A stretch of DNA of 64,000 bases. Source: Acestrorhynchus altus (lineage: Eukaryota; Chordata; Actinopteri; Characiformes; Acestrorhynchidae). How positions within the stretch are numbered: position 1 is the stretch's first letter; each line of letters starts with the position of its first letter. The notes below the pieces were generated by a model, which was not told the origin of the DNA, ran no database searches, and was given only the letters and a program-made list of their open reading frames with translations. The stretch spans positions 283,072 through 347,071 of the forward strand of contig CM067504.1 of the NCBI GenBank assembly GCA_034509495.1, given 5' to 3'. A program made the translations under genes and the position numbers. Of this stretch, positions 25,101 through 35,870 are shown piece after piece.

Positions 25101-28100
25101 CTCCTACTGAGTGTCTCCACCTTGTAGATGTAAAGTCAGAGACAGAAGCTCATCTGTTTCTGCACAGTTTGTGTTGGTCGTCCTCTAGTCCTTCATCAGT
25201 GCTCACAGATCGCTGCTCACAGGACGCTGTCGGCTGGGCGTTTCTGGTCGGTGGACTGTTCTCGGTCCAGCAGTGACACTGAGAGGTTTAAACACTCCCG
25301 CAGCACTGCTGTGTCTGATCCACTCGTACCAGCGCAACACACACTAACACACCACCACCATGTCAGTGTGACTGCAGTGCTGAGAATGACCACCACCCAC
25401 ATCATATCTGCTCTGTGGTGGTCCTGTGGGGTCCTGATCATTGAATTTTTGTCATGTCCTTTTTGCAGCCCTGTTTGATCAGGACTGAGGACTTCTATCA
25501 GACTGAGGATTCGTACTACATCGTTTTGGAGTAGTGAGTGTTAATCGGCTATGCAGTGACTGATTTACAGCAGTTCTGATTATCATACACCAATTCTAAT
25601 CTTGACCATCTCTCCGTCTCTGTCTCTGCTTCTTGTGTCTGTCTCTCTCAGTGTGGAAGGTGGAGGCTCTTCAGTAGGATAAGCAGAGAAGCAGCTGAGA
25701 GGAGCGTGAACCGTGTATTTCTATCAGATGTTAAAGGCTGTGGGAGAGTGAGTCAGAACTTTAATGTAGGCTGATAATAGTAGTCTGTACCGTCCCATTT
25801 AACACTATATTTCCATGTCCTCCTCTTAAAAACGTATTCAGCGTCTTTAATTGCTGACACAGATGTGAAAAATGCACCACAGCTTCTCTAGTCCCTGTAG
25901 AGACATATACATAAACACACATGACTCTATTGTCTCCATGTCTAATAGCAGGTGTGGACTAGAGGGTATAAAGACCCCCAGCATTGAGCTGTGGAACAGT
26001 AGAACCAGTACTTTTGGGATGAGGTGGGATGATTATCGAACGTCCTGATTACCTAACATGCTCTTGTCCACTGAATCAGTTCCTCCAACAGTGCTCCTAA
26101 TACTTTTTCCCGTACGGTGTTGAGTGGATTTTAATGGTTGGTATCAGCTCTTACAAAGTGTTCCATGTCATTAATATCTGTATTATTGTTCTGTAGTATT
26201 TGCATGATAAAGGGATCATCCACCGGGACCTTAAACCTGAGAACATCTTGCTGACCTCCCATGAGGATGAGTGCCTCATCAAGGTCAGTTTCTTTTGTCT
26301 GCAGTGGGTAGATGGCGCTCTCTCCCCACATCCTTCCACAGTGTGATGCTGGTCGGCACAGGCGTCTGTTAGCTGTTGTGTTGGACCTAGGGACCCGGCG
26401 CTTTCCTCCGAGCGCATTGGCTGCCCAGCAGTGATGCGATGGCAGCAGTTCAGAAGAGGCAGAGTCTGACTTCACATGTATTGGAAGAGGCATGTGCTTG
26501 TCTTCACCTCCTAGTTTCATCGAGATAAAATGTTCCAATGGTTTGTGATCTTGATTTGAGGTCATATCGTCCAGCACCAGAACTTTTCAGCACTCTATAC
26601 TGAGTGTTATCACCATGGAGGACTCTGCTAGAAGCTTTGCTTTACCGTTTCTGATCTGTACAGCCGGGACTTTTAGTACATACGAGTACTGATTGGTCAG
26701 GGCGATGGAAGGCGTCCTGATCATTGATATTGTTATAATGCAGGAAAGCTGAGTGCAGACTAACTGACCAACACCACGATAATAATATATCAAGACCAGT
26801 TTAACCTTCAGGGCCCCTTTGATGTGTCTTTACTGTTTTTCGACGTTGCCTTTTTATTTGCAATAACATGGTAATTATGAGATGGTCACATGATGTATGT
26901 TGATGTCTTTGTCACATTTGTTTTTGTCATAGTGTCTCAGCTTTGTGTGCTTGTCCTTTTTTCCAGCTTCAACCCATCTTTAAGAAGTGACTCTTCACTG
27001 GTTGTCTAATCTGTAGATCTCAGCCCTTCACCGGGTCCACTGTACAGAGATCGTCAGCGTTCTTCTCCCCCAGCAGTGGTTTTATTGTTATGGCTGCTCT
27101 GTGTTGAGTAAATATATGTAGAGTTTGTAAAGCGTGAGCGCTGTGTTTGTCCTTCAAGATTCACAGTTTTAGCCAGTCGAAGATTCTGGAGGAGTCGTCT
27201 CTGATGAAGACTCTCTGTGGGACTCCGACTTATTTAGCTCCTGAGGTTTTCACTGCAGCTTCCACAGGCGGGTACACGCGGGCGGTGGACTGCTGGAGTC
27301 TGGGTGTTCTACTCTTCATCTGGTCAGTCTTTATCTCTGCTGGACACAATGAGGAAACTCAGGGTCCAGACTCACACAAACCTCTAAACTCTTAAACTCA
27401 GACCCATCTCTCACCACGCTGGCCGGAAGGTGACCGTAGTGTGTCACACTCTTGTATGATTATATGGAACATCTCTCTTTGTAGTTTGAGGTTACCATGC
27501 TAATCTGAGCAGCCCCCTGCCCGTCCCAGAGCAGATCATGAAGGGACACTACTGCTTTATCCGCTCTCAGTGGCAGTCTGTGTCTAATGCAGGTAACCTA
27601 CACGTCCTGATGAATCATGTGACTTTTCAGTGATCAGTCCTCATGTAAAAATGCAGTTACATGGTATCAATGTTACAGTGGGTCTATGTAAAGGCTATAG
27701 CAGGGTTATAATGGGGTTATAATGGGGTTATGTTGTGATAATAGTGGGATATAGCAGGAATGTGGTGGGTTTAGAGTTAGGTTGTAGTTTGTTGAATGAA
27801 TAGAGTGGTGTTTAACGGGGTTACGGCTGGATCTGTGTTTTGTAGAAGGGTTTAAGTGCAGTGTTTTATGAACATTCTGTCAGGCTTTCAGTGTAGGAGC
27901 AGTGTTGTTTTGGAATGTGTACGCTGTAGCCAGTGCAGCCCAGCGGGAGTGGCGGTGAAGAGTTTTATTGTTGATGCCACGTTTCCGTCACAGTAAACTG
28001 ATCGTTTGGTCCATTTGTTTATCTGCAGCTAAAGACTTGGTGAAGAAGCTGCTGGTTGTGGATCCTGTGAAGAGGCTGAGTATTTCAGAAGCTCTGGATC

Positions 28101-29611
28101 ACCCATGGCTGAACGTAAGAGAGAACACCCTGCCACCATCAGACATCGTTAAAAATCTCGCTTCCAGAGAGAAGATTGCGACTGTAAGTCACTCAGGGTT
28201 TTCTAGACTACGGCTAGAACAGTGTTCCTTTAGGGTTCCGCTTTTTGCCAGTAATTTAACCGATTCTGAGAGCTGGTCAGATCACATGATCAGTTATTTT
28301 GTTTCTATAGGTCTGCCTGAGGTTACAGCATTCTGCAGTTCTGCGTTCAACCACTAGGTGAAATACAAACCCCAGTAACAGCCGCATAAACCATTAAAGC
28401 CAGTGTGCCGAGAACGTCCTTTGCATTTTTATAAACCCTGTTCGACCCAAATACCTGTGAAAATGGTTAAATACCCTGCAGAAGGTGAACTGGATCCCCC
28501 TGCTGAGAGTCTGTTACTCAGCCCAGTGCAGTGAGTATCAGTTCTGTACTGGAGTTTACAGTCTCTCGGCTGGAGCTCGGAGTTCAACAGCCTTTAGCGT
28601 GGACTAATTCACGATGAGAGACATCGCAGAACATTAAAGGAACCCTGTAATGTTAATGTGGCGTCCAGCCCTGCCCGCCCTGCACCTCACAGCCCGACAA
28701 CACCGATCAGTCACTCTGTGTTCATTTCTGACTTTGTAGATAACCATAGAACCAGGATCAGGACACAGTACACACATCAGAACACGTCTGTAGTGGATCA
28801 GAACAGAGTCCCTCAGTCAGCTGTAAGATGTACCTGATAGAACCTGAGCAGGAGTTTCTTCTGTCTTCAGGATGTGGAGATGAACACTTGACCCACAGGC
28901 TGATGAATCTGAAACTGAGACCACCAAGGACATTACACCCGTTGACTGCTCTGCAGAGCCACGGACAGGTCGGGTGAGCTTCTCGCCCAATATGATTTAT
29001 TTATTTATGATTATGAATTATAGACTTTTTATAACATCTTTTAAAAACTGTACATTTTAAAACCTAGTTTCAATAAAATCTGTTTAATTCCTAGAATAAT
29101 TCCATTAATATTTGTTTTGTAAAAGTCAATTTTACGGCCCTGTTCTCAGAGATTTCTGGAGAACTTGTTTCATGAACTGCATGTCAGTCATATATTTATA
29201 TAGAGGAAGATGAAGAGAAGGTTTATGGAGGTAGGGAAGGTGGACATGGAGATGGTTGGTGTAACAGTAGAGGAGGCAGGTGATCCGCTGTGGAGACCCC
29301 TGAAGGGAGCAGCAGAAAGAAGAAGAAGAAGATGTATATTGTGTTTTGTGATGTAATGTAAAATGTATAGTGAAGATAAATGAAGACTGAACATGAGAGC
29401 TGCGTGATATCGATTCTGAGATTAGTCTGCAGCTCTGATTATAGATTAATAAAGCCGTTTAATTTACTGAATAATGGTGCTGTTAAACATTCATGATTTT
29501 TCTGTGTGTGTGTGTGTGTGTGTGTTTTAGGCCTCCTAGCGAAAAGCAGAAGAAGAGCCTGCAGAAGAGGAGGAGCCTAAAAGGCGTCCACCTCCAGATT
29601 CCGCCCCATAA
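20116..29611 (+). CDS. chek2: CHK2 checkpoint kinase, 3' half disrupted as read
   Basis: CHK2 is the nuclear Ser/Thr kinase activated by ATM after double-strand breaks; its targets include p53, CDC25 and BRCA1. Exons are 20110-20353 (ATG 20116), 21147-21271, 21358-21490, 22216-22306, 23412-23508, 24734-24787, 25469-25533, 25652-25747, 26197-26283, 27159-27322, 27485-27592, 28029-28114, 28871-28973 and 29531-29611. That is fourteen coding exons, as in human. The N-terminus has an SQ/TQ cluster (SQSQTQSQ, residues 11-18). The FHA domain shows YFFGRD, YSKRHFRIF and LSGNGTW. The kinase shows the HRD loop GIIHRDLKPEN, the activation segment TLCGTPTYLAPEV and DCWSLGVLLF. Odd features: exons 25652, 27485 and 28871 do not stay in frame, and the exon at 27159 reads IHSFSQSK where human has ITDFGHSK. 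An in-frame TAG at 29537 precedes a basic KRR tail. Exons up to 25533 are clean. Pseudogenisation and assembly error are both possible. Confidence 0.92.
20354..21146. other. chek2 intron, nothing recognised
   Basis: This is ordinary intronic sequence between the first and second coding exons. A short GAGCGAGC run near 20500 is the only simple repeat. No ORF with family features was found on either strand. Confidence 0.5.
21560..21830 (+). mobile_element. RTE-type LINE 3' end
   Basis: The + strand encodes LRRNRKYIGQTMLEMELPG, then RRRGRPQRRFMDVVKVDME and RWRQMIRCGDP. This is the conserved C-terminus of RTE/BovB-type LINE ORFs, followed by a purine tail. A short second copy is at about 29200-29320. 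It lies in the chek2 intron after exon 21490. Confidence 0.8.
21826..21935. repeat. (AAG)n / GGA polypurine tract
   Basis: About 110 nearly pure purines form the simple-repeat tail of the RTE-type LINE. The opposite strand gives an S/F-rich spurious frame. Confidence 0.9.
22081..22128. repeat. (CA)n microsatellite
   Basis: A pure CA run of 48 bases lies 88 bases upstream of chek2 exon 22216-22306. Confidence 0.95.
22345..23285. repeat. 11-bp minisatellite GCTGCTCTCAC in chek2 intron
   Basis: Roughly 80 copies of GCTGCTCTCAC and a CTGAATGCTCTCAC variant begin about 40 bases after the donor at 22307 and fill most of the intron before exon 23412. Three forward frames are open for stretches (SHAALTLLSRC) purely because of the repeat. 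Confidence 0.95.
23585..23740. repeat. Short tandem repeat, about 30-bp unit
   Basis: Five copies of a unit contain CTAACAGTCCTGAGTGTCC followed by ATCACACTCC, with 1-4 base length changes. Confidence 0.85.
23795..24265 (+). mobile_element. L2-like LINE 3' end
   Basis: The open frame 23849-24118 reads LTYKANNGPAPPNMM, then RALPASRTARFDPPSLRTQG and WRNELLLGVRTAESLTVFK. This is the C-terminal domain of L2-clade LINEs. The 3' tail carries TTGTAAGTCGCTCTGGA and ends in a GTAAATGTAA repeat, the usual L2 tail shared with fish SINEs. It lies in the chek2 intron between exons 23508 and 24734. Confidence 0.85.
24990..25445. mobile_element. Foldback MITE, family M1, in chek2 intron
   Basis: Both arms of the 902-1600 element are present: GTACGAGTGGATCAGACACA near 25025 and its complement near 25310. 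The right terminal repeat is lost. The element ends about 20 bases before the acceptor of chek2 exon 25469-25533. Confidence 0.8.
25845..26115. mobile_element. MITE-like repeat, family M2, inverted copy
   Basis: The inverse of the 4190-4545 repeat, sharing TAATAGCAGGTGTGGACTA and AAAGACCCCCAGCATTGAG. It lies in the chek2 intron before exon 26197. Confidence 0.65.
26290..26500. repeat. Unclassified interspersed repeat
   Basis: GTGATGCTGGTCGGCACAGG and GGCGCTTTCCTCC followed by AGCGCATTGGCTG also occur as the reverse complement at about 54505-54705. That makes a dispersed family of unknown class in chek2 and herc2 introns. Confidence 0.6.
28115..28870. other. chek2 intron, nothing recognised
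   Basis: The intron between exons 28029-28114 and 28871-28973 shows no repeat family and no conserved ORF. The frame continuing past the donor at 28115 is intron read-through. Confidence 0.5.
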
Positions 29612-29668
29612 ACCGTCCTGAACACTTCTGTATAAATGTAAATACGTCACTTTATGTTTTGGTTTTCC

Positions 29669-29674
29669 AATAAA
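29669..29674 (+). terminator. chek2 poly(A) signal
   Basis: AATAAA lies about 60 bases after the last chek2 stop at 29609-29611 and is followed by a T-rich stretch. Confidence 0.75.
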
Positions 29675-29721
29675 CGTTTTTTTACCATTTTGATTTTTAC
29701 TGCCTTAAAAACATTTATGAT

Positions 29722-30010
29722 CAGACATAATATTATGACCTCGTTTCTCCTCTCTGTCCACTCTATCAGCTCCTCTCTGTCCACTCTATCAGCTCCTCTC
29801 TGTCCACTCTATCAGCTCCTCTGACCACTGAGGCTCTTTGGCAGTTTCTATAATTCAGACTGTACTTCATCTGTTTCTCTGTAGACTTTATTCTCCTCCT
29901 TTCACCCTGATCTTCAATGATCAGGACCCTGAAACAGCTGTTATGTGTGTGGAGGAACAGCAGTGCTGCAGGTGTTCACAACCCTCCCAGTGTCTGTTGC
30001 ATAAACCACT
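29722..30010. mobile_element. Foldback MITE, family M1, left half with triplicated segment
   Basis: It begins with the terminal ATTATGACC block. The CTCTGTCCACTCTATCAGCT segment is present three times in tandem (about 29750-29820), an internal expansion not seen in other copies. Confidence 0.7.
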
Positions 30011-30015
30011 GAGAG

Positions 30016-30052
30016 ATTAGATTAGATTAGATTAGATTAGATTAGATTAGAT
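30016..30052. repeat. (ATTAG)n simple repeat
   Basis: About seven pentanucleotide units form the presumed 3' tail of the minus-strand LINE. Confidence 0.9.
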
Positions 30053-30249
30053 TCAGCTTTATTGTCATTGTGCTGAGGACCAGTACAGAGCCAATGAAAT
30101 GCAGTTAGAATCCAATCAGAAGTGCAGTATGTAGTGTTATTTACATAAAGTGCACAGATATAAATATATATTCATAAGTACAGTATATATAAATGTACAG
30201 GTATGTAGATTATATATGCAGACAGATAATGGAATGTGGTATATATGTG

Positions 30250-33140
30250 GTGGAAGCAGCAATACAGCTGAAAACGAATACCTGTACTGTATAGAAATGA
30301 GCAAACAGTATTACAGAATTATAAATGAATACCAAACAGTACTGAATAGAAATGAGCAAACAGTATTACAGAATCATAAACGAATACCAAACAGTACTGA
30401 ATAGAAATGAGCATACAGTATTACAGAATTATAAGCGAATACCAAACTGTACTGTATAGAAATGGAAAAAGCATTACAATTAATGTAAACAAATGCCAAA
30501 CAGTTGCTGTATGAAATGAGCAAACAGTATTACAGAATTATAAACAAATACCAAAGAGTAAAACGAATACCAAACAGTACTGTTAAGAATGAGCAAACAG
30601 TATTACAGAATTATAAATGAATACCAAACAGTACTGAATAGAAATGAGTAAACAGTATTACAGAATTATAAATGAATACCAACTGTACTGTGTATAGAAT
30701 AGCATTACAGTATTATAAACAGATACCAAACAGTACTGTATAGAAATGAGCAAACAGTATTACAAATTATAAATGAATGCCAAACAGTGCTGAATGAAAT
30801 GAGTAAACAGTATTACTAGAATTATAAATGAATACCAAACAGTACTGTGTATGAAATGAGCAAACAGTATTACAATTATAAATGAATACAAACAGTACTG
30901 TATAGAAATGAGCAAACAGTATTACAAATTATAAATGAATACCAAGCAGTACTGAATAGAAATGAGCAAACAGTACAGAATTATAAACAGAATACCAACT
31001 GTACTGTATAGAAATAGGCATTACAGTATTATAAACAAATACCAAATTTTCTGTATAGAAATGAGCAAGAACAGTACAGAATTATAAATGAATACAAACA
31101 ATGCTGAATAGGAAATGAGTAAACAATTATTACAATTATAAATGAATACCAAACAATTGCTGTATAAGAAATGAGCAAACGGTATTAAAATTATAAATGA
31201 ATACCAAACAGTACTGAATAGAAATGAGCAAACAGTATTACAGAATTATAAATGAATACCAAACAGTACTGAATAGAAATGAGCATACAGTATTACAGAA
31301 TTATAAATGAATACCAAACAGTACTGAATAGAAATGAGCAAACAGTATTACAGAATTATAAACAAATACCAAACAGTACTGAATAGAAATGAGCAAACAG
31401 TATTACAGAATTATAAACAAATACCAAACAGTACTGAATAGAAATGAGCAAACAGTATTACAGAATTATAAACAAATACCAACTGTACTGTATAGAAATG
31501 AGCATTACAGTATTATAAACAAATACCAAACAGTACTGTAGAAATGAGCAAACAGTATTACAGAATTATAAATGAATACCAAACAGTACTGAATAAAAAT
31601 GAGTAAACACTATTACAGAATTATAAATGAATACCAAACAGTACTGTATAGAAATGAGCAAACAGTATTACAGAATTATAAATGAATACCAAACAGTACT
31701 GTATAGAAATGAGCAAACAGTATTACAGAATTATAAATGAATACCAAACAGTACTGAATAGAAATGAGTAAACAGGTATTACCAAATTATAAATGAATAC
31801 CAAACAGTACTGAATAGAAACAGAGTAAACAATATTACAAATTTATAATCGAATAAACAGTACTGAATAGAAATGAGCAAACAGTATTACAGAATTATAA
31901 ATGAATACCAAACAGTACTGAATAGAAATGAGCAAACAGTATTACAGAATTATAAATGAATACCAAACAGTACTGAATAGAAATGAGCAAACAGTATTAC
32001 AGAATTATAAAACAAATACCAAACAGTACTGTATGAAATGAGCATTACAGTATTACAGAATTATAAATATATGAATACCAAACAGTACTGAATAGAGAAA
32101 TGAGCAAACAGTATTACAGAATTATAAATGAATACCAAACAGTACTGAATAGAAATAATTAAACAGTATTACAAAGTACAATGAATACCAAGCAGTACTG
32201 AATAGGAAATGGTAAACAGTATTACAGAATTATAATCGAATACAAACAATTGCACTGAATAGAAATGAGCAAACAGTATTACAGAATTATAATGAATACC
32301 AAAACCATACTGTATAGAAATGAGCATTACAGAATTATAAATGAATACCAAACAGTACTGAATAGAAATGAGCATTACAGAATTATAAATGAATACCAAA
32401 CAGTACTGTATAGAAATAGAGCATTACAGAATTATAAATGAATACCAAAGCAGTACTGAATAAAATGAGCATACAGTATTACAGAATTATAATCGAATAC
32501 CAACCAGTACTTAATATTAAAAATGAGCAAACAGTATTACAATTATAAATATATGAATACCAAACAGTACTGAATAGAAATGAGCAAACAGTATTACAGA
32601 ATTATAAATGAATACCAAACAGTACTGAATAGAAATGAGTAAACAGTATTACAGAATTATAATCGAATACCAAACAGTACTGAATAGAAATGAGCAAACA
32701 GTATTACAGAATTATAAATGAATACCAAACAGTACTGTATAGAAATGAGCATTACAGTATTACAGAATTATAAATGAATACCAAACAGTACTGAATAGAA
32801 ATGAGCAAACAGTATTACAGAATTATAATCGAATACCAAACAGTACTGAATAGAAATGAGTAAACAGTATTACAGAATTATAATCGAATATGACAATTTC
32901 AGATAAAATGAGCAAACAGTATTACAAATTATAATCGAATACCAAGCAATTACTGAATGAAATGAGTAAGCAGTATTACAGAATTGTAAAGAATACCAAA
33001 ACAGTACTGTGTAAATGAACATTACAGTGCAAATTATAAATGAATACCAAACAGTACTGTAGAAATGAGCATTACAGAATTATAAATGAATACCAAACTA
33101 CTGTGTAGAAATGAGCGTACAGTATTATGTTGGTGAATAT
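30250..33140. repeat. 56-bp satellite array, about 50 copies
   Basis: The unit contains AATGAGCAAACAGTATTACA, then GAATTATAAATGAATACC, then AAACAGTACTGAATAGAA. About fifty copies run without interruption. Many units differ by one- or two-base losses and gains, which looks like uncorrected long-read error over older divergence. Confidence 0.93.
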
Positions 33141-34284
33141 GAATAAAGTGCAGTATAGTGAGTGATGGGCCTCATCCTGAGCAGATGTAATAAATTAGGT
33201 CTCTGATCAGGCCCATCACCGTGGTGTCATCCGTGAACTTGATTATGGTGTTAGAACCATAACAGTCACACAGTCATGGGTGAACAGAGTACAGCAGTGG
33301 GCTCAGTACACAACCTTATTGGTGCCAGTGTTCAAGGTGATGAGTGAGGAGGACAGGGTGTCTAATCTAACAGACTGGGGTCTGTCAGTCAGGAAATCAG
33401 TATCCAGTTACAGAGGGATGTGCTGATACCCAGATGGTTGAGTTTGGAGATCAGCTTGGAAGGGATCACTGTGTTGAATGCTACGCTGAAATCGATGACA
33501 GCATTCCCCAGTAGGAGTTCTGAGGCCCAGTCCAGGTGGGTGATGCAGTGTGAAGTGCTGAGGAGATGGCATCCTCAGTTGACCTGTTGCTACGCTAGGC
33601 AAACTGATGTGGGTCCAGTGTAGCAGGTAAGCAGGATTTCAAGTGAGGAAGAACTCGTCTCTTGAAGCACTTGGAGATGATCGGGGTGAGTGCAACAGGA
33701 TGGAAGTCGTTCGGGGCTGCAGCAGATGACTGCTGTGGTATCCAGTCACGAAAGATCGTCAGGACAGCCTGGGTCAGTGACAGATTGAAAATGTTGTGCA
33801 GGCTCCAGACAGTTCCCGACCTGGCAGCTCTCCTTTCGGCCGTGCACCATCAGGACCAGCTGCTTTCCCTTGCATTCCTCTGCTCAGCGTCTGACAAACG
33901 TCCAAGGTGGAGAGTGTGAGTGGGAGATCCTGGGCTGGACAAACTGTTTTAAATGATGCCGCCTTGTTCCCCCGATCAAAACGGGCGTAGAAGTGGTTTA
34001 GCTGGTCGGGGAGAGAAGCACAGTTAGTGGATGTGACAGTGTTGGGTCGTTTGAAATCGGTTTCTGGCCATACGCCCCTTTGTCACGCGGTCAGATGACA
34101 GAAGTATGTCTCTCAATCCGTTGTTTGTAGCAGTGCTTGGCCATGAGATCCTTCTTGGAGTTGGCTCTGGCAGGCTCTCTGTAAGCCTCCCGGTCTCCGG
34201 ACCTGAAGAGGCACCTCTGGCTTTGAGCAGGGGGGCGAAACTCTCTGTTCATCCAGGGCTTCTGGTTAGGGAAAGTTACATCTA

Positions 34285-34450
34285 CGAGGTGGAGACACTC
34301 GGTAGGAATGTCTCATAAGTGGACAGTGGTGAACTTGCAGTGTTTAAAGCACTCCAGCAGCACTGCTGTGTCTGATCCATATGCCATCCAACACACCTGC
34401 GGCACCACCACCACGTCAGTGTGACTGCAGTGCTGAGAACGACCTGTAGG
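34285..34450. mobile_element. Foldback MITE, family M1, short fragment
   Basis: GGTGGAGACACTCGGTAGGA and CACTCCAGCAGCACTGCTGT identify it. It carries more small indels than other copies. Confidence 0.65.
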
Positions 34451-34799
34451 TCTCATCATTTCTGAGTTATTTCGAGTAAAACGGTTAAACTGCTATTGAT
34501 CAGATGACTTCGGGTCAGAGTGGAGCAGGATGGTCACTTCTGAAGACATTGTCATTTAAAAAAAGCAGCAAAAGATTTGCATTTGTGTTGCTGATCATAT
34601 GTGACCCAGTAGGATTTTTCTGAGTAAATAAAGGACATAGTAGTCTCTAAGAAAGTCTCCTCTGGAAGAACTGTCCCACCTTCCAGCCTGGATTCTCCTC
34701 CATCCTCACCTCTAACCTGCTCTACAGACAGACCTGTGAGACCGGCTGTCCGTCTGATTCAATAACGTGTCATATAATTCTGATCATTTTAATTATAAT

Positions 34800-34900
34800 T
34801 TGAAATAGATAGATAGATAGATAGATAGATAGATGAATGAATGAATAGATAGATACTTTAGTGATCCTGCAATCCCAAAGGAAAAGTCATTTATTACTGG
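34800..34900. repeat. (GATA)n with LINE tail
   Basis: A GATA run of about 12 units adjoins ACTTTAGTGATCCTGCAATC, which resembles the TTTATTGATCCC ends of Rex-type LINEs. Confidence 0.7.
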
Positions 34901-34904
34901 CAAT

Positions 34905-35715
34905 TTACATAGTGTGGATGATCAGATACAGTGTGGGTCAGAGGTGTGATCAGATGAGAATATGATCAGATTCAGAAATTGATTCGATTCAGAAGGATGA
35001 TCAGTTCGAAGGTGATCAAGTTAGAGGTGTGATCAGATTCGGAAGTGCTGATTAGATTCAGAGAAATTGATTCGATTCAGAAGGGTGATCCAGATTCGAG
35101 GTGATCAAATTCAGGATCAGATACAGAGAGTGTGATCGAATTCAGAGAAGTGATCAGATTCAGAAGGTGTGATCAGATTCAGAGAGGTGTGATTAGATTC
35201 AGGGGTGATTCGATTCGGGGTGATCAGATTCGAGGTGATCAGATTCGGGGTGATCAAATTCAGAGGATCAGATACAGAGAGTGTGATCAGATTCAGAGGG
35301 TAATCAAATTCAGAGGATCAGATTCAGAGGTGTGATCAGATTCAGAGGTGTGATTATATTCAGAGGTGTGATTATATTCAGAGGGGTGATTCGATTCAGA
35401 GGGTGATCAGATTCAGAGGGTGAGCAGATTCAGAGGTGTGATCAGATTCAGAGGTGTGATTATATTCAGAGGGGTGATTCGATTCAGAGGTGATCAGATT
35501 CAGAGGGTGAGCAGATTCAGAGGGTGATCAGATTCAGAGGGTGATCAGATTCAGAGGTGTGATTAGATTCAGAGGGTGATCAGATACAGAGGGTGATCCG
35601 ATTCAGAGGGTGATCAGATTCAGAGGTGTGATTAGATTCAGAGGGTGATCAGATACAGAGGGTGATTCGATTCAGAGGGTGATCAGATTCAGAGGGTGAT
35701 CAGATTCAGGGGTGT
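34905..35715. repeat. Minisatellite of GTGATCAGATTCAGAGG units
   Basis: About 45 copies of a 17-19 base unit (GGTGATCAGATTCAGA with variants) end within about 30 bases of the herc2 CpG-rich promoter. Confidence 0.95.
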
Positions 35716-35729
35716 GATCAGACCGTACA

Positions 35730-35870
35730 GACCGTAGCTATGGGAGGGACCTGGCTGGCCCCTCCCCGTGTGCCGTGACGCGTGTGTGCGTTGTGATTGG
35801 CTGAGGTGATGTCGGTCATCGCGGAGCATGGCGGCGGGCAGCGGGGCTGATGGAGCGGAGGTAGAGGAAG
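35730..35870 (+). promoter_or_regulatory. Putative herc2 promoter and first exon
   Basis: A CpG-rich segment holds an inverted CCAAT box (ATTGGCTG at 35796-35803) and CATGGCGGCGGG at 35827-35838, a YY1-type ATGGCGGC element. A strong donor (GAAG then GTAAGA) follows at 35871. The ATG in the YY1-like motif is in a good Kozak context (A at -3, G at +4) and stays in frame into the known herc2 start exon. Function is inferred. Confidence 0.6.

Larger units (their letters stand above)
30010..34280 (-). mobile_element. Non-LTR retrotransposon remnant holding a satellite
   Basis: Read on the minus strand, this looks like the 3' part of one LINE copy. At 33160-33560 the + strand text (CCGTGGTGTCATCCGTGAAC) is the complement of a reverse-transcriptase DDTTVMGL segment. 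Further ORF debris runs to about 34260. The left end is an (ATTAG)n tail followed by CAGCTTTATTGTCATTG, a common LINE 3' terminus in fish. The middle is occupied by the 56-bp satellite. Frames are broken throughout. That it is a single element is an inference from order and orientation. Confidence 0.6.

Noticed and set aside
28115..28357. Extension of the chek2 exon past 28114
   Set aside because: Splicing at the GTAAGA donor joins WLN to DVEM, which matches the human WLQ-DEDM order. The read-through frame has no similarity.
30250..33140. Possible CRISPR-like array
   Set aside because: Repeats are contiguous 56-mers with no unique spacers, in a vertebrate genome. It is a satellite.
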